Origin: Bacteroidales bacterium | GTDB lineage: Bacteria; Bacteroidota; Bacteroidia; Bacteroidales; P3 | Length of the DNA: 39,854 bases | Direction: 5' to 3' | NCBI GenBank assembly: GCA_016292015.1 | Contig: JAEEZY010000008.1 | Coordinates: 1-39,854, forward strand | Shown: positions 8,665 through 16,790 of the stretch, piece after piece | Layout of the letters: every line of letters begins with the position of its first letter | How positions within the stretch are numbered: the stretch's first letter is position 1 | The notes under the pieces: model-generated | Seen by the model: only the letters and a program-made list of their open reading frames with translations | Told to the model about the DNA's origin: nothing | Database searches by the model: none | Translations under genes and position numbers: made by a program

Positions 8665-9552
8665 CTACCGACCACTTAACTCGTTTTTGGCCTTGTAGGC
8701 TTGCAGTGTGTTCTGGAGGAGGGAGACGATGGTGAGTGGGCCGACGCCACCGGGGACGGGCGTCACCCAGCTGCACTTCTGGTCAACCTCTCTGTGTTTC
8801 ACATCGCCGCAGAGGTGGAAGCCGCTTTTCTTAGTGGCATCGGGGATGCGGTGGATGCCCACATCGACGAGTACAGCGCCATCCTTGACCATATCGGCAG
8901 TGACGAACTCAGGCTTCCCGATAGCCACAATGAGGATGTCGGCCTGACGGGTGATTTCCGGCAGGTTGCGAGTACGGCTGTGGCAGAGGGTCACGGTGCA
9001 GTTGAAGGCCTTGCGAGACATGAGGTTGGCAGCGGGAGTGCCAACGATGTTACTGCGGCCGATAACGACACAGTGTTTGCCCTCGGTCTCGATATTATTA
9101 CGTTCGAGGAGAGTGCAGATGCCCTTGGGTGTGGCAGGGATGAAGGCATCCTGACCAAGCACCATACGTCCAATATTTATCGGTGTGAAACCATCGACAT
9201 CCTTATCGGGCGATATGGCGTTGATGACCTTTTGCTCGTCAATATGCTTAGGGAGGGGGAGCTGGACGATGAAGCCGTCAACCTCGTCGTCGCCGTTGAG
9301 GAAATCGATGACACGTAGCACCTCGTCCTCGGGAGTGGACTCAGAGAGGCGGTAAACGGATGAGGTGAAGCCTACCTCCTGACTTGACTTCTCTTTGTTG
9401 GCCACATAGGTCTGGCTGGCGCCGTCGTCACCGACGAGGATGGCAGCGAGATGTGGAGGCCGCATACCTTTGGCCGTGAGAGCACGGACTTCGTTGGCTA
9501 TTTCGTCTTTGATTTGCAATGAAAGGGCTTTGCCGTCGAGGATGTTTGTCAT
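8665..9552 (-). CDS. folD: Bifunctional methylenetetrahydrofolate dehydrogenase/cyclohydrolase
   Basis: A 295-residue cytoplasmic enzyme interconverting 5,10-methylene-, 5,10-methenyl- and 10-formyl-tetrahydrofolate with NADP. Visible features are the catalytic lysine segment [17 protein letters not shown], the folate-site motif [17 protein letters not shown], the Rossmann segment [17 protein letters not shown] and the C-terminal [16 protein letters not shown]. Length is normal for the family. The segment usually written PCTPxG reads PATPKG here. It begins with ATG at 9552; an array of 8-9-nt units fills the gap back to ffh. Confidence 0.96.
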   Translation of the reverse strand: MTNILDGKALSLQIKDEIANEVRALTAKGMRPPHLAAILVGDDGASQTYVANKEKSSQEVGFTSSVYRLSESTPEDEVLRVIDFLNGDDEVDGFIVQLPLPKHIDEQKVINAISPDKDVDGFTPINIGRMVLGQDAFIPATPKGICTLLERNNIETEGKHCVVIGRSNIVGTPAANLMSRKAFNCTVTLCHSRTRNLPEITRQADILIVAIGKPEFVTADMVKDGAVLVDVGIHRIPDATKKSGFHLCGDVKHREVDQKCSWVTPVPGGVGPLTIVSLLQNTLQAYKAKNELSGR

Positions 9553-9559
9553 GTTTGGT

Positions 9560-9634
9560 GTTGATAGGTTGATATGTTGAATGTTGATAGGTCTTATAGG
9601 AGTAATAGGTCTAATAGGTTGTTAGGTTTATCGG
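9560..9634 (-). repeat. Octamer/nonamer array between ffh and folD
   Basis: Degenerate units ending in AGG or ATG fill the ffh-folD gap. On the + strand they are GTTGATAGG, TTGATATG, TTGAATG, TTGATAGG, then the nonamers TCTTATAGG, AGTAATAGG and TCTAATAGG, then the octamers TTGTTAGG and TTTATCGG. The array ends at the base next to the ffh stop codon. Phase is less strict than in the heptamer arrays. Confidence 0.7.
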
Positions 9635-10954
9635 TTAGTGTCTGCGCATCTTGGGGAGTTTGCCTTTGTTGGCGGACATCATCTTCATGACCTTGCGGGT
9701 GTCGTCGAACTGCTTAAGGAAGCGGTTGACTTCTTGAATGGAGCGACCGCTTCCAGCGGCGATGCGCTGTTTGCGGCTGCCATTGAGGCAGGATGGGTTG
9801 CGCCGCTCGTAGGGTGTCATGGAGCCGATGATAGACTCGATGGGGACGAATGCGTCGTCGCCTATCTCGACATTCTTCATGGCCTTGTCCATGCCAGGAA
9901 TCATGCCCATGAGGTCTTTGACACTTCCCATCTTCTTGATTTGCTGCATCTGCTTAAGGAAGTCCTCGAAGTTGTACTCGTTCTTGATGATTTTCTTCTG
10001 GATACGACGAGCTTCCTCCTCGTCGTACTGCTGCTGTGCGCGCTCGACAAGGGAGACCACGTCGCCCATGCCGAGGATGCGGCTGGCCATGCGGTCGGGG
10101 TGGAAGACGTCGAGAGCGTCCATCTTCTCGCCGATGCCGACGAATTTGATGGGTTTCTGGACGGTATAGCGAATGGTGAGGGCAGCACCGCCACGTGTGT
10201 CGCCGTCGAGTTTGGTGAGCACCACGCCATCGAAGTCGATGCGATCGTTGAAAGCCTTGGCGGTGTTAACAGCGTCCTGGCCAGTCATGGAGTCAACGAC
10301 GAACAGGGTTTCCTGAGGCTGCAGATGTTTTTTGAGCGAGGCTATCTCGTCCATCATCTGCTCGTCAACGGCGAGACGTCCAGCGGTATCGACGATGAGA
10401 ACATCGACATGCTTGAGCTTGGCATCCTTGATGGCGTTCTCGGCGATGGCGACAGGATTCTTGTTTTCCAGCTCGGCATAGACTGGTACGTTGATTTGAC
10501 CGCCAAGGGTCTGAAGCTGGCTGATGGCAGCAGGACGATAGACGTCGCCAGCGACGAGCATGACGTTTTTGTTTCGCCGAGTCTTGAGGTAGTTGGCGAG
10601 TTTGGCAGAGAAGGTAGTCTTACCAGAGCCCTGAAGGCCGGCAATGAGGATGACGGCAGGCTGGCCTTTGATGTTGATGTCGGAGGTGTCGCCGCCCATG
10701 AGTTTGGTAAGTTCCTCGTGGACAATTTTGACCATCATCTGACCAGGCTCGACGCTCTGGATGACGTTGCGGCCCATGGCTTCCGACTTGACGCGGTCGG
10801 TGAACTCCTTTGCGATGGGATAGCTGACGTCAGCATCGAGGAGGGCCTTGCGGATTTCCTTGACGGTCTCGGCTACGTTAATATCGGTAATACGGCCCTT
10901 ACCACGGAGGGTTTGCAGGGCTTTCTCTATTTTGGTGCTAATGCCTTCGAACAT
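9635..10954 (-). CDS. ffh: Signal recognition particle protein Ffh
   Basis: The 439-residue GTPase of the signal recognition particle. It binds hydrophobic signal sequences and SRP RNA and docks with FtsY for cotranslational membrane targeting. An N-domain helical bundle occupies about 1-85. The G domain shows the P-loop GLQGSGKTT (about 106-114), DTAGR (about 186-190) and TKLDGD (about 245). The Met-rich M domain starts near 297 (DFLKQMQQIKKMGSVKDLMGMIPGM) and includes the RNA-binding helix-turn-helix (GSRKQRIAAGSGRSIQEVNRFL). Start and length are typical. Confidence 0.97.
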   Translation of the reverse strand: MFEGISTKIEKALQTLRGKGRITDINVAETVKEIRKALLDADVSYPIAKEFTDRVKSEAMGRNVIQSVEPGQMMVKIVHEELTKLMGGDTSDINIKGQPAVILIAGLQGSGKTTFSAKLANYLKTRRNKNVMLVAGDVYRPAAISQLQTLGGQINVPVYAELENKNPVAIAENAIKDAKLKHVDVLIVDTAGRLAVDEQMMDEIASLKKHLQPQETLFVVDSMTGQDAVNTAKAFNDRIDFDGVVLTKLDGDTRGGAALTIRYTVQKPIKFVGIGEKMDALDVFHPDRMASRILGMGDVVSLVERAQQQYDEEEARRIQKKIIKNEYNFEDFLKQMQQIKKMGSVKDLMGMIPGMDKAMKNVEIGDDAFVPIESIIGSMTPYERRNPSCLNGSRKQRIAAGSGRSIQEVNRFLKQFDDTRKVMKMMSANKGKLPKMRRH

Positions 10955-10963
10955 GGGGAATCG

Positions 10964-11005
10964 GTGATTGGTGACTAGTGATTAGTGATTAGTGATTAGT
11001 GATTA
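10964..11005. repeat. Heptamer array upstream of ffh
   Basis: Six in-phase 7-nt units: GTGATTG, GTGACTA, then four identical GTGATTA. The array begins 9 nt upstream of the ffh start codon and lies between that start and a putative -7 element, so it would be transcribed into the 5' leader. Confidence 0.9.
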
Positions 11006-11040
11006 GACAAATGACTGGCCGACTAGCGGTTTTGAAACTG

Positions 11041-11048
11041 CAAAGATA
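11041..11048 (-). promoter_or_regulatory. Putative -7 element of the ffh promoter
   Basis: On the minus strand the sequence reads TATCTTTG followed by CAG, matching the Bacteroidota -7 box. It lies ~87 nt upstream of the ffh start. No clear TTTG -33 box is seen at the usual spacing. Confidence 0.5.
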
Positions 11049-11111
11049 CGAAAGATTTTGGAGCTTTTGTATGTTCGGATGGTTTTTCATTACTATAGAC
11101 GCCTATATCTT

Positions 11112-11220
11112 ACACGAAGGAAACTGGGAGGTGACTGGGAGGGAGATATAAGGTATATGAAAGATAGAATAATAGTGATACAAAGCTGATACAATAGAGA
11201 TACAGCAGTAAGACGAAAGT
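11112..11220. repeat. Undecamer arrays in the ffh-rpoD intergenic region
   Basis: The 577-nt gap between divergent ffh and rpoD (10955-11531) holds no convincing gene. It contains the upstream heptamer array, AT-rich DNA, and two sets of 11-nt units: ACTGGGAGGTG, ACTGGGAGGGA (11123-11144), then GATACAAAGCT, GATACAATAGA, GATACAGCAGT (11177-11209). An orphan minus-strand TATCTTTG box lies at 11360-11367. The rpoD promoter could not be placed with confidence. Confidence 0.6.
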
Positions 11221-11531
11221 AAAAGACTTAATATTTTATTTGCAGGTTGTTACAGGCAGTAAAGATACTACTGAAAGCAACTTAAAAAACCACGCATGAT
11301 GTGCTATGTAATTGATATATTGCACTATATGGTAATATATAACTATATTTTTCGGTTTACAAAGATACGAAACAAATCGCTAATAAACGAACATCGGTCA
11401 AAAATATTTGCAAAAAATAAGTTTTGGGGGAGATTGGGGATGGAGGGCGCAACTTTAACATTTCGGGTGTAACATTTTTTGATTTTTGACGTTTTAGCAG
11501 ATATAACACAGTGAGAAAGTAAAACAGACCG

Positions 11532-12392
11532 ATGAGACAACTAAAAATTACCCATTCCATTACGAACCGCGACATCAAGTCGCTGGACAAATACCTGCAG
11601 GACATCTGCAGCGAGGAGCTGCTTACGCCGGAGGAGGAGGTGCAGCTGGCACAGAGGATAAAGAACGGGGACCAGGCGGCATTGGACAAGCTGACAAGGG
11701 CGAACCTGAGGTTCGTGGTGTCGGTGGCAAAACAGTACCAGAACCAGGGTTTGAGTCTGCCCGACCTGATAAACGAGGGGAACGTGGGTCTGATAAAGGC
11801 TGCTAAACGTTTCGATGAAACCCGAGGGTTCAAATTCATATCATACGCTGTGTGGTGGATTCGTCAGTCAATATTGCAGGCCATTGCGGAGAATTCGAGG
11901 ATAGTGCGCCTGCCGGCGAACCAGCTGGGAGCGCTGAACAAGCTGAAGAAAGAGATGTCGAAGCTGGAGCAGGAGCTGGAGCGCCCGCCGTCGGAGGAGG
12001 AGCTGGCCGAGAGAGTGGATCTGCCGGAAGACAAAATCAAGAGCATACTGGGCATCTCGGGACGCCATATCTCGATTGACGCGCCGCTGGTGGCGGACGA
12101 AGACACGAACTTCGTGGACGTGTTGCCGAACGAAGACACGCCGCCGACTGATGACGCGCTGATGAAGGAGTCGCTGTCGCTGGAGATAGAGCGTTCGCTG
12201 GCCACGCTGACGGAATATGAGCGCGAAGTGATAAAGATGTATTTCGGCATAGGGATGCCCCATCCGTTGAGTTTGGACGAGATAGCGATGAAGTTCAACC
12301 TGACGCGCGAGAGGGTGAGACAGATAAAGGAAAAGGGGTTGAAGAGGCTGAAGAACAGCTCGAAGAGCAAGCACCTGATGGCATATCTGTAG
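11532..12392 (+). CDS. rpoD: Primary RNA polymerase sigma factor (Bacteroidota RpoD)
   Basis: A 286-residue group 1 sigma-70 factor without region 1.1, as usual in Bacteroidota. Region 1.2 lies at about 18-50 ([20 protein letters not shown]). Region 2 spans about 55-125, with [20 protein letters not shown] and [21 protein letters not shown] and the -10-recognising WWIRQSI. Region 3 is at about 130-205 ([13 protein letters not shown]). Region 4, with the -33 helix-turn-helix, is at about 225-280 ([27 protein letters not shown]). It recognises the TTTG / TAnnTTTG promoters seen across this window. It is divergent from ffh and is followed by a good intrinsic terminator. Confidence 0.97.
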   Translation: MRQLKITHSITNRDIKSLDKYLQDICSEELLTPEEEVQLAQRIKNGDQAALDKLTRANLRFVVSVAKQYQNQGLSLPDLINEGNVGLIKAAKRFDETRGFKFISYAVWWIRQSILQAIAENSRIVRLPANQLGALNKLKKEMSKLEQELERPPSEEELAERVDLPEDKIKSILGISGRHISIDAPLVADEDTNFVDVLPNEDTPPTDDALMKESLSLEIERSLATLTEYEREVIKMYFGIGMPHPLSLDEIAMKFNLTRERVRQIKEKGLKRLKNSSKSKHLMAYL

Positions 12393-12439
12393 AGTGTGTC
12401 TGAATGTTGGGATGCTTGAGGCTTGAGTTGCCTATATAA

Positions 12440-12469
12440 GGTTGGCCAGAGCGGCCGACCTTTTTTTTT
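12440..12469 (+). terminator. Intrinsic terminator of rpoD
   Basis: An 8-bp stem (GGTTGGCC with GGCCGACC, one G-U pair), a 5-nt loop and a run of nine T residues lie 48 nt after the rpoD stop. This is a standard rho-independent terminator. Confidence 0.85.
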
Positions 12470-12503
12470 GCAAGAAGAATGTTACTTTTTCGTACTAAAC
12501 CAG

Positions 12504-12511
12504 TAAATTTG
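12504..12511 (+). promoter_or_regulatory. Putative -7 element before the small lipoprotein gene
   Basis: TAAATTTG matches TAnnTTTG and lies 24 nt upstream of the chosen ATG at 12535, just after the rpoD terminator. No good -33 box is seen. Confidence 0.4.
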
Positions 12512-12534
12512 CAATGCAAAAAAATAGACAAGGT

Positions 12535-12933
12535 ATGAAACACATACGACTTTTGCTTGCCGCAGTGGCGGCTGTGGTTGTGGCAGGATGCGCCGCGGCG
12601 CAGAGCGACGGTCAGCAGGAGAAAAAAAAGAAGACAGACACATACGCGGTGGAGCAGCTGATGGTGAGGGATATGCCGTCGCTAGGCGAGCATATAGTGA
12701 TTCGTCCGAACGCAAAAAAGGATTTCATACGCCTGCGGCGCGAACAGAGCAACGACGTGATATACTACGAGTTGCAGAACCGCGACGAGAAGCCTATTGC
12801 GCGAGGGACGTGGAACACGATGGAGTATCGGCTGGACATGGAGAGTTTTCCGCCGGGAGTGTATTACCTTAAGCTGTACAACTACCAGGACATGCAGCTA
12901 TTGTATCGAATTACAAAGACTGGGGAGCGGTAA
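12535..12933 (+). CDS. Small lipoprotein with a T9SS-CTD-like domain
   Basis: A predicted lipoprotein of 132 residues starting at 12535. The ATG at 12514 would add seven polar residues before the signal peptide and is less likely. The signal MKHIRLLLAAVAAVVVAGC has lipobox VAGC. A short Lys/Gln-rich linker follows. The last ~60 residues resemble a Por_Secre_tail fold: an asparagine-arginine turn with a basic end (NRDEKPIARG), a central strand, then MESFPPGVYYLKLYNYQ and a final strand ending in Lys/Arg. Almost the whole mature protein is therefore CTD-like. Function is unknown. It may be an anchored beta-sandwich rather than a T9SS substrate. Confidence 0.65.
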   Translation: MKHIRLLLAAVAAVVVAGCAAAQSDGQQEKKKKTDTYAVEQLMVRDMPSLGEHIVIRPNAKKDFIRLRREQSNDVIYYELQNRDEKPIARGTWNTMEYRLDMESFPPGVYYLKLYNYQDMQLLYRITKTGER

Positions 12934-13022
12934 TTCAGTTTAGCATATAATTTCCACGAATTGGCCATTAGTTTCAATCAGTACAACATTGTATGGCAAT
13001 TTGTGTTTAACCTCAACTTGTA

Positions 13023-13646
13023 TTGGATTTAATCGTAAAATATTTTCCGGAGCTGACAGCGCGTCAACGAGAGCAGTTTGCGGCCATGGGGCCCTTGTAT
13101 GAAGACTGGAACTCAAAGATAAACCTCATATCGAGGAAAGACATGGAGAACTTCTACGAGCACCATGTGCTGCATTCGTTAGCGATAGCGAAGGTGCAGC
13201 GGTTCAAGTCGATGGCCGAGATACTGGACGTAGGCACGGGGGGCGGATTTCCTGGAGTGCCGCTGGCAATAATGTTTCCAGAGGCACGGTTCCACCTGGT
13301 GGACTCCATTGGCAAGAAGATAAAGGTGGTGCAGGATGTGATAGAGAGACTGGACTTGCAGAACTGCCGGGCAGAGCAGATACGCGCAGAGCAGATACGA
13401 GGCGAATACGACTTCATCGTCTCTAGGGCAGTCACCACACTGAGTGAGTTCACAGGATGGGTACACGGTAAAATATCACCGACGCACTACCACAAACTGC
13501 GCAACGGAATACTGTATTTGAAAGGCGGCGACCTGAGCGAAGAGCTGGCACCGTTCAAGAAGAAAGTACAGACATGGGATATAGGCGAGTGGTTTGAAGG
13601 CGAGTGGTTTGAGACGAAGAAAGTGATTTATCTGCCATGGAAATAA
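13023..13646 (+). CDS. rsmG: 16S rRNA (guanine-527-N7) methyltransferase
   Basis: A 207-residue SAM-dependent methyltransferase modifying G527 of 16S rRNA in the 530 loop. The start is a TTG at 13023, supported by the family-typical opening LIVKYFPELTARQREQF; the first in-frame ATG would delete it. The SAM motif ILDVGTGGGFPGVPLAI lies at about 67-83, with HLVDSIGKKIKVVQDV after it and the conserved FIVSRAV near 138. Two in-frame 15-bp tandem duplications are present: AEQIR twice (about 117-126) and GEWFE twice (about 190-199). The gene lies 90 nt after the small lipoprotein and 23 nt before the beta-mannosidase. Confidence 0.93.
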   Translation: MDLIVKYFPELTARQREQFAAMGPLYEDWNSKINLISRKDMENFYEHHVLHSLAIAKVQRFKSMAEILDVGTGGGFPGVPLAIMFPEARFHLVDSIGKKIKVVQDVIERLDLQNCRAEQIRAEQIRGEYDFIVSRAVTTLSEFTGWVHGKISPTHYHKLRNGILYLKGGDLSEELAPFKKKVQTWDIGEWFEGEWFETKKVIYLPWK

Positions 13647-13669
13647 TTGGATAACGAAGTTCCAAGTCG

Positions 13670-15697
13670 ATGAAGAAATTCCTGATAGTGCTGCTGCTAG
13701 CATTCGTCGTCATCGGATGTAAAAGACAATCGACGTATTGTTTTGAGCTGACCGACTGGCAGTTTGACTATGGCGGGGTTGACTATCCGGCGTCGGTGCC
13801 AGGGTTTGTGCATACAGACCTCATGGCAAACGGTATTATAGGCGACCCGTACATGGGGACGAACGAGGACTCGGTGCAGTGGGTATCGCAATGCAAGTGG
13901 ACATACACCTGCCACATAGACAGAAGCATCCTACCCAAGGGAGATTCCTTATGGATTGTGTTCGAAGGGCTGGCAGGGCGTGCCGATGTGGTGCTCTACG
14001 ATGACATCCATAACGCCAAACAAGTAGTGTCGCACGAAGCAGACAACATGTTTGTCAGCTACGAGTTTCCCCTTCCAGCGTTCTGCAATGACATTATGGT
14101 GCAGTTCTATCCACTCTATGACTCGGTACTGGAACAGGAATACGGCATACCCCTACCCGACCGACGCGCCTTCACACGCATAGCACCGTATCAACAGGGA
14201 TGGGACTGGGGTCCGAAGCTAGTCACCTGCGGTATCTGGAAGAAGGTGTTTATTAGTGGGCATCGTCGGACTGGCCGGACTTGTCAGACTAGTCGGACAT
14301 ATCATACAGGATGGAATGTGGAGTTGCAACAGGAGAATGACTCCATAGGACAGTCTTTTACCTTCTACAAGGATGGCAAGCCCGTGTTCATGAAAGGAGC
14401 CAACTGGATTCCAGTACACTCGTTTCCCGTTTTGAACGAGACGATGAAAGAACGCTACCGCCACCTGCTCTGCTCGGCGAAAGAGGCAAACTTCAACATG
14501 ATAAGAGTATGGGGAGGCGGAATATATGAACACGACTATTTCTACGACCTATGCGACTCGCTGGGCATTATGGTGTGGCAAGACTTCAACTTCAGCACAA
14601 TGCTATATCCAGACAACCCCAAGATGCTTGAAAGCATCAAACGTGAGGCCTACGAGAATGTGACAAGGATTGCACAGCATCCATGTGTGGTGGTGTGGTG
14701 TGGCAACAATGAGGTGAAGAACGGCTGGGAAGACTGGGGATGGCAAGGCGTGTATAACTGGACAACGGAACAGCGAACTCGTCTTCAACACGGAATAGAC
14801 ACTATTTTCGGAGACAATGGAATTCTGGCACAGGCTGTTAGCAAATGCGACCCACAGCATAGGCCATACATCACCACTTCTCCACTCCATGGATGGGGAC
14901 ACCCCGAGTGCGTCACACACGGCGACTCGCACTACTGGGGAGTATGGTGGGGAGAAGAACCATTCGAGATGTACAAAGAAAAGACAGGACGATTCATGAG
15001 CGAATACGGATTCCAGAGTTATCCAGAATGGAGCACCGTATGCAGATTCTGCCCAAAGGATGAGCGAAATATAGATTCCCCCACCATACGCAGACATCAA
15101 AAGCACGGACGTGGACGACAAATCATAGACAAAGCGATGATGGAATACTACGGGGTTGACAGCCGCTCGCTTTCGCTTGAAGACTATTGTTATGTGAGTC
15201 AGTTGCTTCAGGCTTGGGGCACAGGCTATGGGATATTGCAACACCTGTTAGCACAGCCTCATTGCATGGGCACACTTTACTGGCAGCTGAATGACTGCTG
15301 GCCAGTCGCATCGTGGAGCAGCATCGACTATTATGGGAACTGGAAAGCACTGCACTATCGAGTACAGGCACTATATGACGAGAATGTCAACTTGGGCTAT
15401 TGGGAGAAATACTACTCGGTATATCCAAAAGACTTGAAGTTGACAAAACCCGATTATAAACTGATTCAAAGAGCCAAGAATGGTGTTTTAACCGTCACGG
15501 TAAGCAGCAATCAGTATATGCGCGACGTAATGCTAGAGACTGTGCCACACATTGACGGACATTTTGAGCACAATTACTTCGACATCGAGGCGGGAAACGT
15601 TGTCGAGACACGCTTCATACCACGAAACAAAAATGCAGACCTGAGCAATGTAAAAGTGACGCTTAAATGCCTGAACGACTTGATGGTTGAAAAATGA
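13670..15697 (+). CDS. GH2 beta-mannosidase lipoprotein, shortened
   Basis: A 675-residue glycoside hydrolase family 2 beta-mannosidase that removes terminal beta-mannose from manno-oligosaccharides. The signal has lipobox VIGC, so it is probably anchored in the periplasm or outer membrane. The N-terminal sugar-binding jelly roll covers about 20-195 (PGFVHTDLMANGIIGDPYMGTNE, split here by family knowledge). The catalytic barrel starts near 222 (GKPVFMKGANWIP), with acid/base Glu348 in GNNEVKNGW and nucleophile Glu445 in MSEYGFQSYP. Family members are usually ~830-870 residues. The Ig-like domain expected between jelly roll and barrel is absent; a 9-nt repeat array coding RRTGRTCQTSRTYHTG stands there (about 199-213). 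The region after the barrel is also short. Catalytic residues are intact, so it may still work. Confidence 0.85.
   Translation: MKKFLIVLLLAFVVIGCKRQSTYCFELTDWQFDYGGVDYPASVPGFVHTDLMANGIIGDPYMGTNEDSVQWVSQCKWTYTCHIDRSILPKGDSLWIVFEGLAGRADVVLYDDIHNAKQVVSHEADNMFVSYEFPLPAFCNDIMVQFYPLYDSVLEQEYGIPLPDRRAFTRIAPYQQGWDWGPKLVTCGIWKKVFISGHRRTGRTCQTSRTYHTGWNVELQQENDSIGQSFTFYKDGKPVFMKGANWIPVHSFPVLNETMKERYRHLLCSAKEANFNMIRVWGGGIYEHDYFYDLCDSLGIMVWQDFNFSTMLYPDNPKMLESIKREAYENVTRIAQHPCVVVWCGNNEVKNGWEDWGWQGVYNWTTEQRTRLQHGIDTIFGDNGILAQAVSKCDPQHRPYITTSPLHGWGHPECVTHGDSHYWGVWWGEEPFEMYKEKTGRFMSEYGFQSYPEWSTVCRFCPKDERNIDSPTIRRHQKHGRGRQIIDKAMMEYYGVDSRSLSLEDYCYVSQLLQAWGTGYGILQHLLAQPHCMGTLYWQLNDCWPVASWSSIDYYGNWKALHYRVQALYDENVNLGYWEKYYSVYPKDLKLTKPDYKLIQRAKNGVLTVTVSSNQYMRDVMLETVPHIDGHFEHNYFDIEAGNVVETRFIPRNKNADLSNVKVTLKCLNDLMVEK
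14263..14307 (+). repeat. Nonamer array inside the beta-mannosidase gene
   Basis: Nine-nt units in phase: (CG)GTCGGAC-type start, TGGCCGGAC, TTGTCAGAC, TAGTCGGAC, ATATCATAC. Consensus is close to TNGTCNGAC. It is translated in frame at the point where the family normally has an Ig-like domain. The same unit family occurs at 27636-27671 in another gene, read in another frame. Confidence 0.85.
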
Positions 15698-15699
15698 AA

Positions 15700-15729
15700 C
15701 TTGAAATCAAAAATAAATTCGTACTTTTG
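15700..15729 (+). promoter_or_regulatory. Promoter of the paired lipoprotein genes
   Basis: A -7 element TACTTTTG lies at 15722-15729 with CTTG at 15700-15703, an 18-nt spacer. It stands directly after the beta-mannosidase stop and ~38 nt before the next ATG. Confidence 0.55.
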
Positions 15730-15767
15730 TAAATCATAAATCAAATCAAAAACAAACAATCACAACT

Positions 15768-16235
15768 ATGAAAAAGATATTTTTAGGCCTTTGCATGGCA
15801 ATGCTCGTATTTGCGACAACAGGTTGCAAGAAAGACAGAATGATTGAAACGACCAACATGGAGACGTGTTACTACACGGTAAAGCCGAACATGTGGTTGG
15901 CAGCACCAAACAACGAATACATGTATGCGTCGTTTGAGAACTCAGCCATCACACCCAACGTCATTGAAAACGGTTGCGTGGTGGCGTTCCTTGTTGACGC
16001 AGACAACCGCGACAACCCACTGCCATACGAAATGTTCTTGGAAGACCAAGGCAATTTCTACTCGGAGACGTTCTCATACGATGTGTCGTTTGAGAATGGC
16101 ACCGGCATGATAACTTTCAAATTCGCGGCATCGGACCAGCAGAATTCTGTTGGTATTGCAAACTATGGCGACATGTCGTTCAAGGTATGCGTGTTTGAAA
16201 GCGTGATGCAGATGCTTAAAGCCATGAAACAATGA
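15768..16235 (+). CDS. Small lipoprotein, first of a paralogous pair
   Basis: A predicted 155-residue lipoprotein (MKKIFLGLCMAMLVFATTGC, lipobox TTGC). I do not recognise a named family. The mature part is a small beta-rich domain with the order METCYYTVKPNMW, YMYASFENSAITPNVIENGCVVAFLVDADNRDNPLPYE, a middle strand, and GDMSFKVCVFES at the end. The next gene has the same order and ~40 % or more similar positions by eye. The Y-Y-T-V opening and the G-C-V-V/I strand resemble small Bacteroidales lipoproteins of unknown function. Its stop overlaps the next start by 4 nt, so the two are translationally coupled. Confidence 0.75.
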   Translation: MKKIFLGLCMAMLVFATTGCKKDRMIETTNMETCYYTVKPNMWLAAPNNEYMYASFENSAITPNVIENGCVVAFLVDADNRDNPLPYEMFLEDQGNFYSETFSYDVSFENGTGMITFKFAASDQQNSVGIANYGDMSFKVCVFESVMQMLKAMKQ

Positions 16236-16735
16236 GAGGAAAATTAGTTGTCCTGATAGCGATAGTATTCGCAATCGCCACGTCAAGCTGCCAAAAGGAG
16301 CCACAGACAACAGTAATACACACAACCGATACCGTTGTCCGCACAATCGAAACGATAGTCGAAACTGGTGGTTTCGACATGAAGGTGCACTATTACACGG
16401 TGCAGCCTTCACAATGGATTTCAGCGCAAGACATTGACTATCTTTATGCATCGTTTGAGGATGCCGACATCACAAGAGATGTTGTTGAGAACGGATGCGT
16501 GATAGCCTATTTTGTGGATGCAGACGGACGAGACAACCCGATGCCCTGCGAGGTTTACCGTTCATGGAACGACAGCGGCACAACCGTGTATTACGCAGAG
16601 ACGTTCACTTTCGATGTAGAGCAAGGTGTTGTCACATTCAAATTCCAAAGTTCGGACTTTGACAACGAAACGAGCATATCACAATACGGCGACCTTGTGT
16701 TCAAAGTGTGCGTATTGGTGCCTCCCGCAAAATGA
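16232..16735 (+). CDS. Small lipoprotein, second of a paralogous pair
   Basis: A predicted 167-residue lipoprotein (signal ending in IATSSC). It shares with its upstream neighbour the blocks HYYTVQPSQWISA, YLYASFEDADITRDVVENGCVIAYFVDADGRDNPMPCE, ETFTFDVEQGVVTFKF and GDLVFKVCV. A Thr/Val-rich spacer of ~25 residues (TTVIHTTDTVVRTIETIVETG), absent from the first copy, separates the lipid anchor from the domain. It looks like an extended stalk or short coiled coil. Function unknown. The ATGA overlap with the preceding gene indicates one operon; two peptidase genes follow. Confidence 0.75.
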   Translation: MRGKLVVLIAIVFAIATSSCQKEPQTTVIHTTDTVVRTIETIVETGGFDMKVHYYTVQPSQWISAQDIDYLYASFEDADITRDVVENGCVIAYFVDADGRDNPMPCEVYRSWNDSGTTVYYAETFTFDVEQGVVTFKFQSSDFDNETSISQYGDLVFKVCVLVPPAK

Positions 16736-16755
16736 AACGACCTTTAGGCAAAAAA

Positions 16756-16782
16756 AGTAATCAGTAGTCAGTAATTACAATC
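16756..16782 (+). repeat. Short heptamer array before the first C1 peptidase
   Basis: Three to four in-phase 7-nt units: AGTAATC, AGTAGTC, AGTAATT, then ACAATCA. The units resemble, on the opposite strand, the larger array inside mutS2. Confidence 0.6.
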
Positions 16783-16790
16783 ATAGATTC

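Noticed and set aside
9638..10978. A 446-residue + strand frame antisense to ffh
   Set aside because: ffh on the minus strand has all SRP GTPase motifs; the antisense frame has no recognisable domain.
10955..11531. A tRNA or structured RNA gene in the ffh-rpoD gap
   Set aside because: No cloverleaf or SRP/6S-like fold could be recognised by eye; the region is AT-rich with short arrays.
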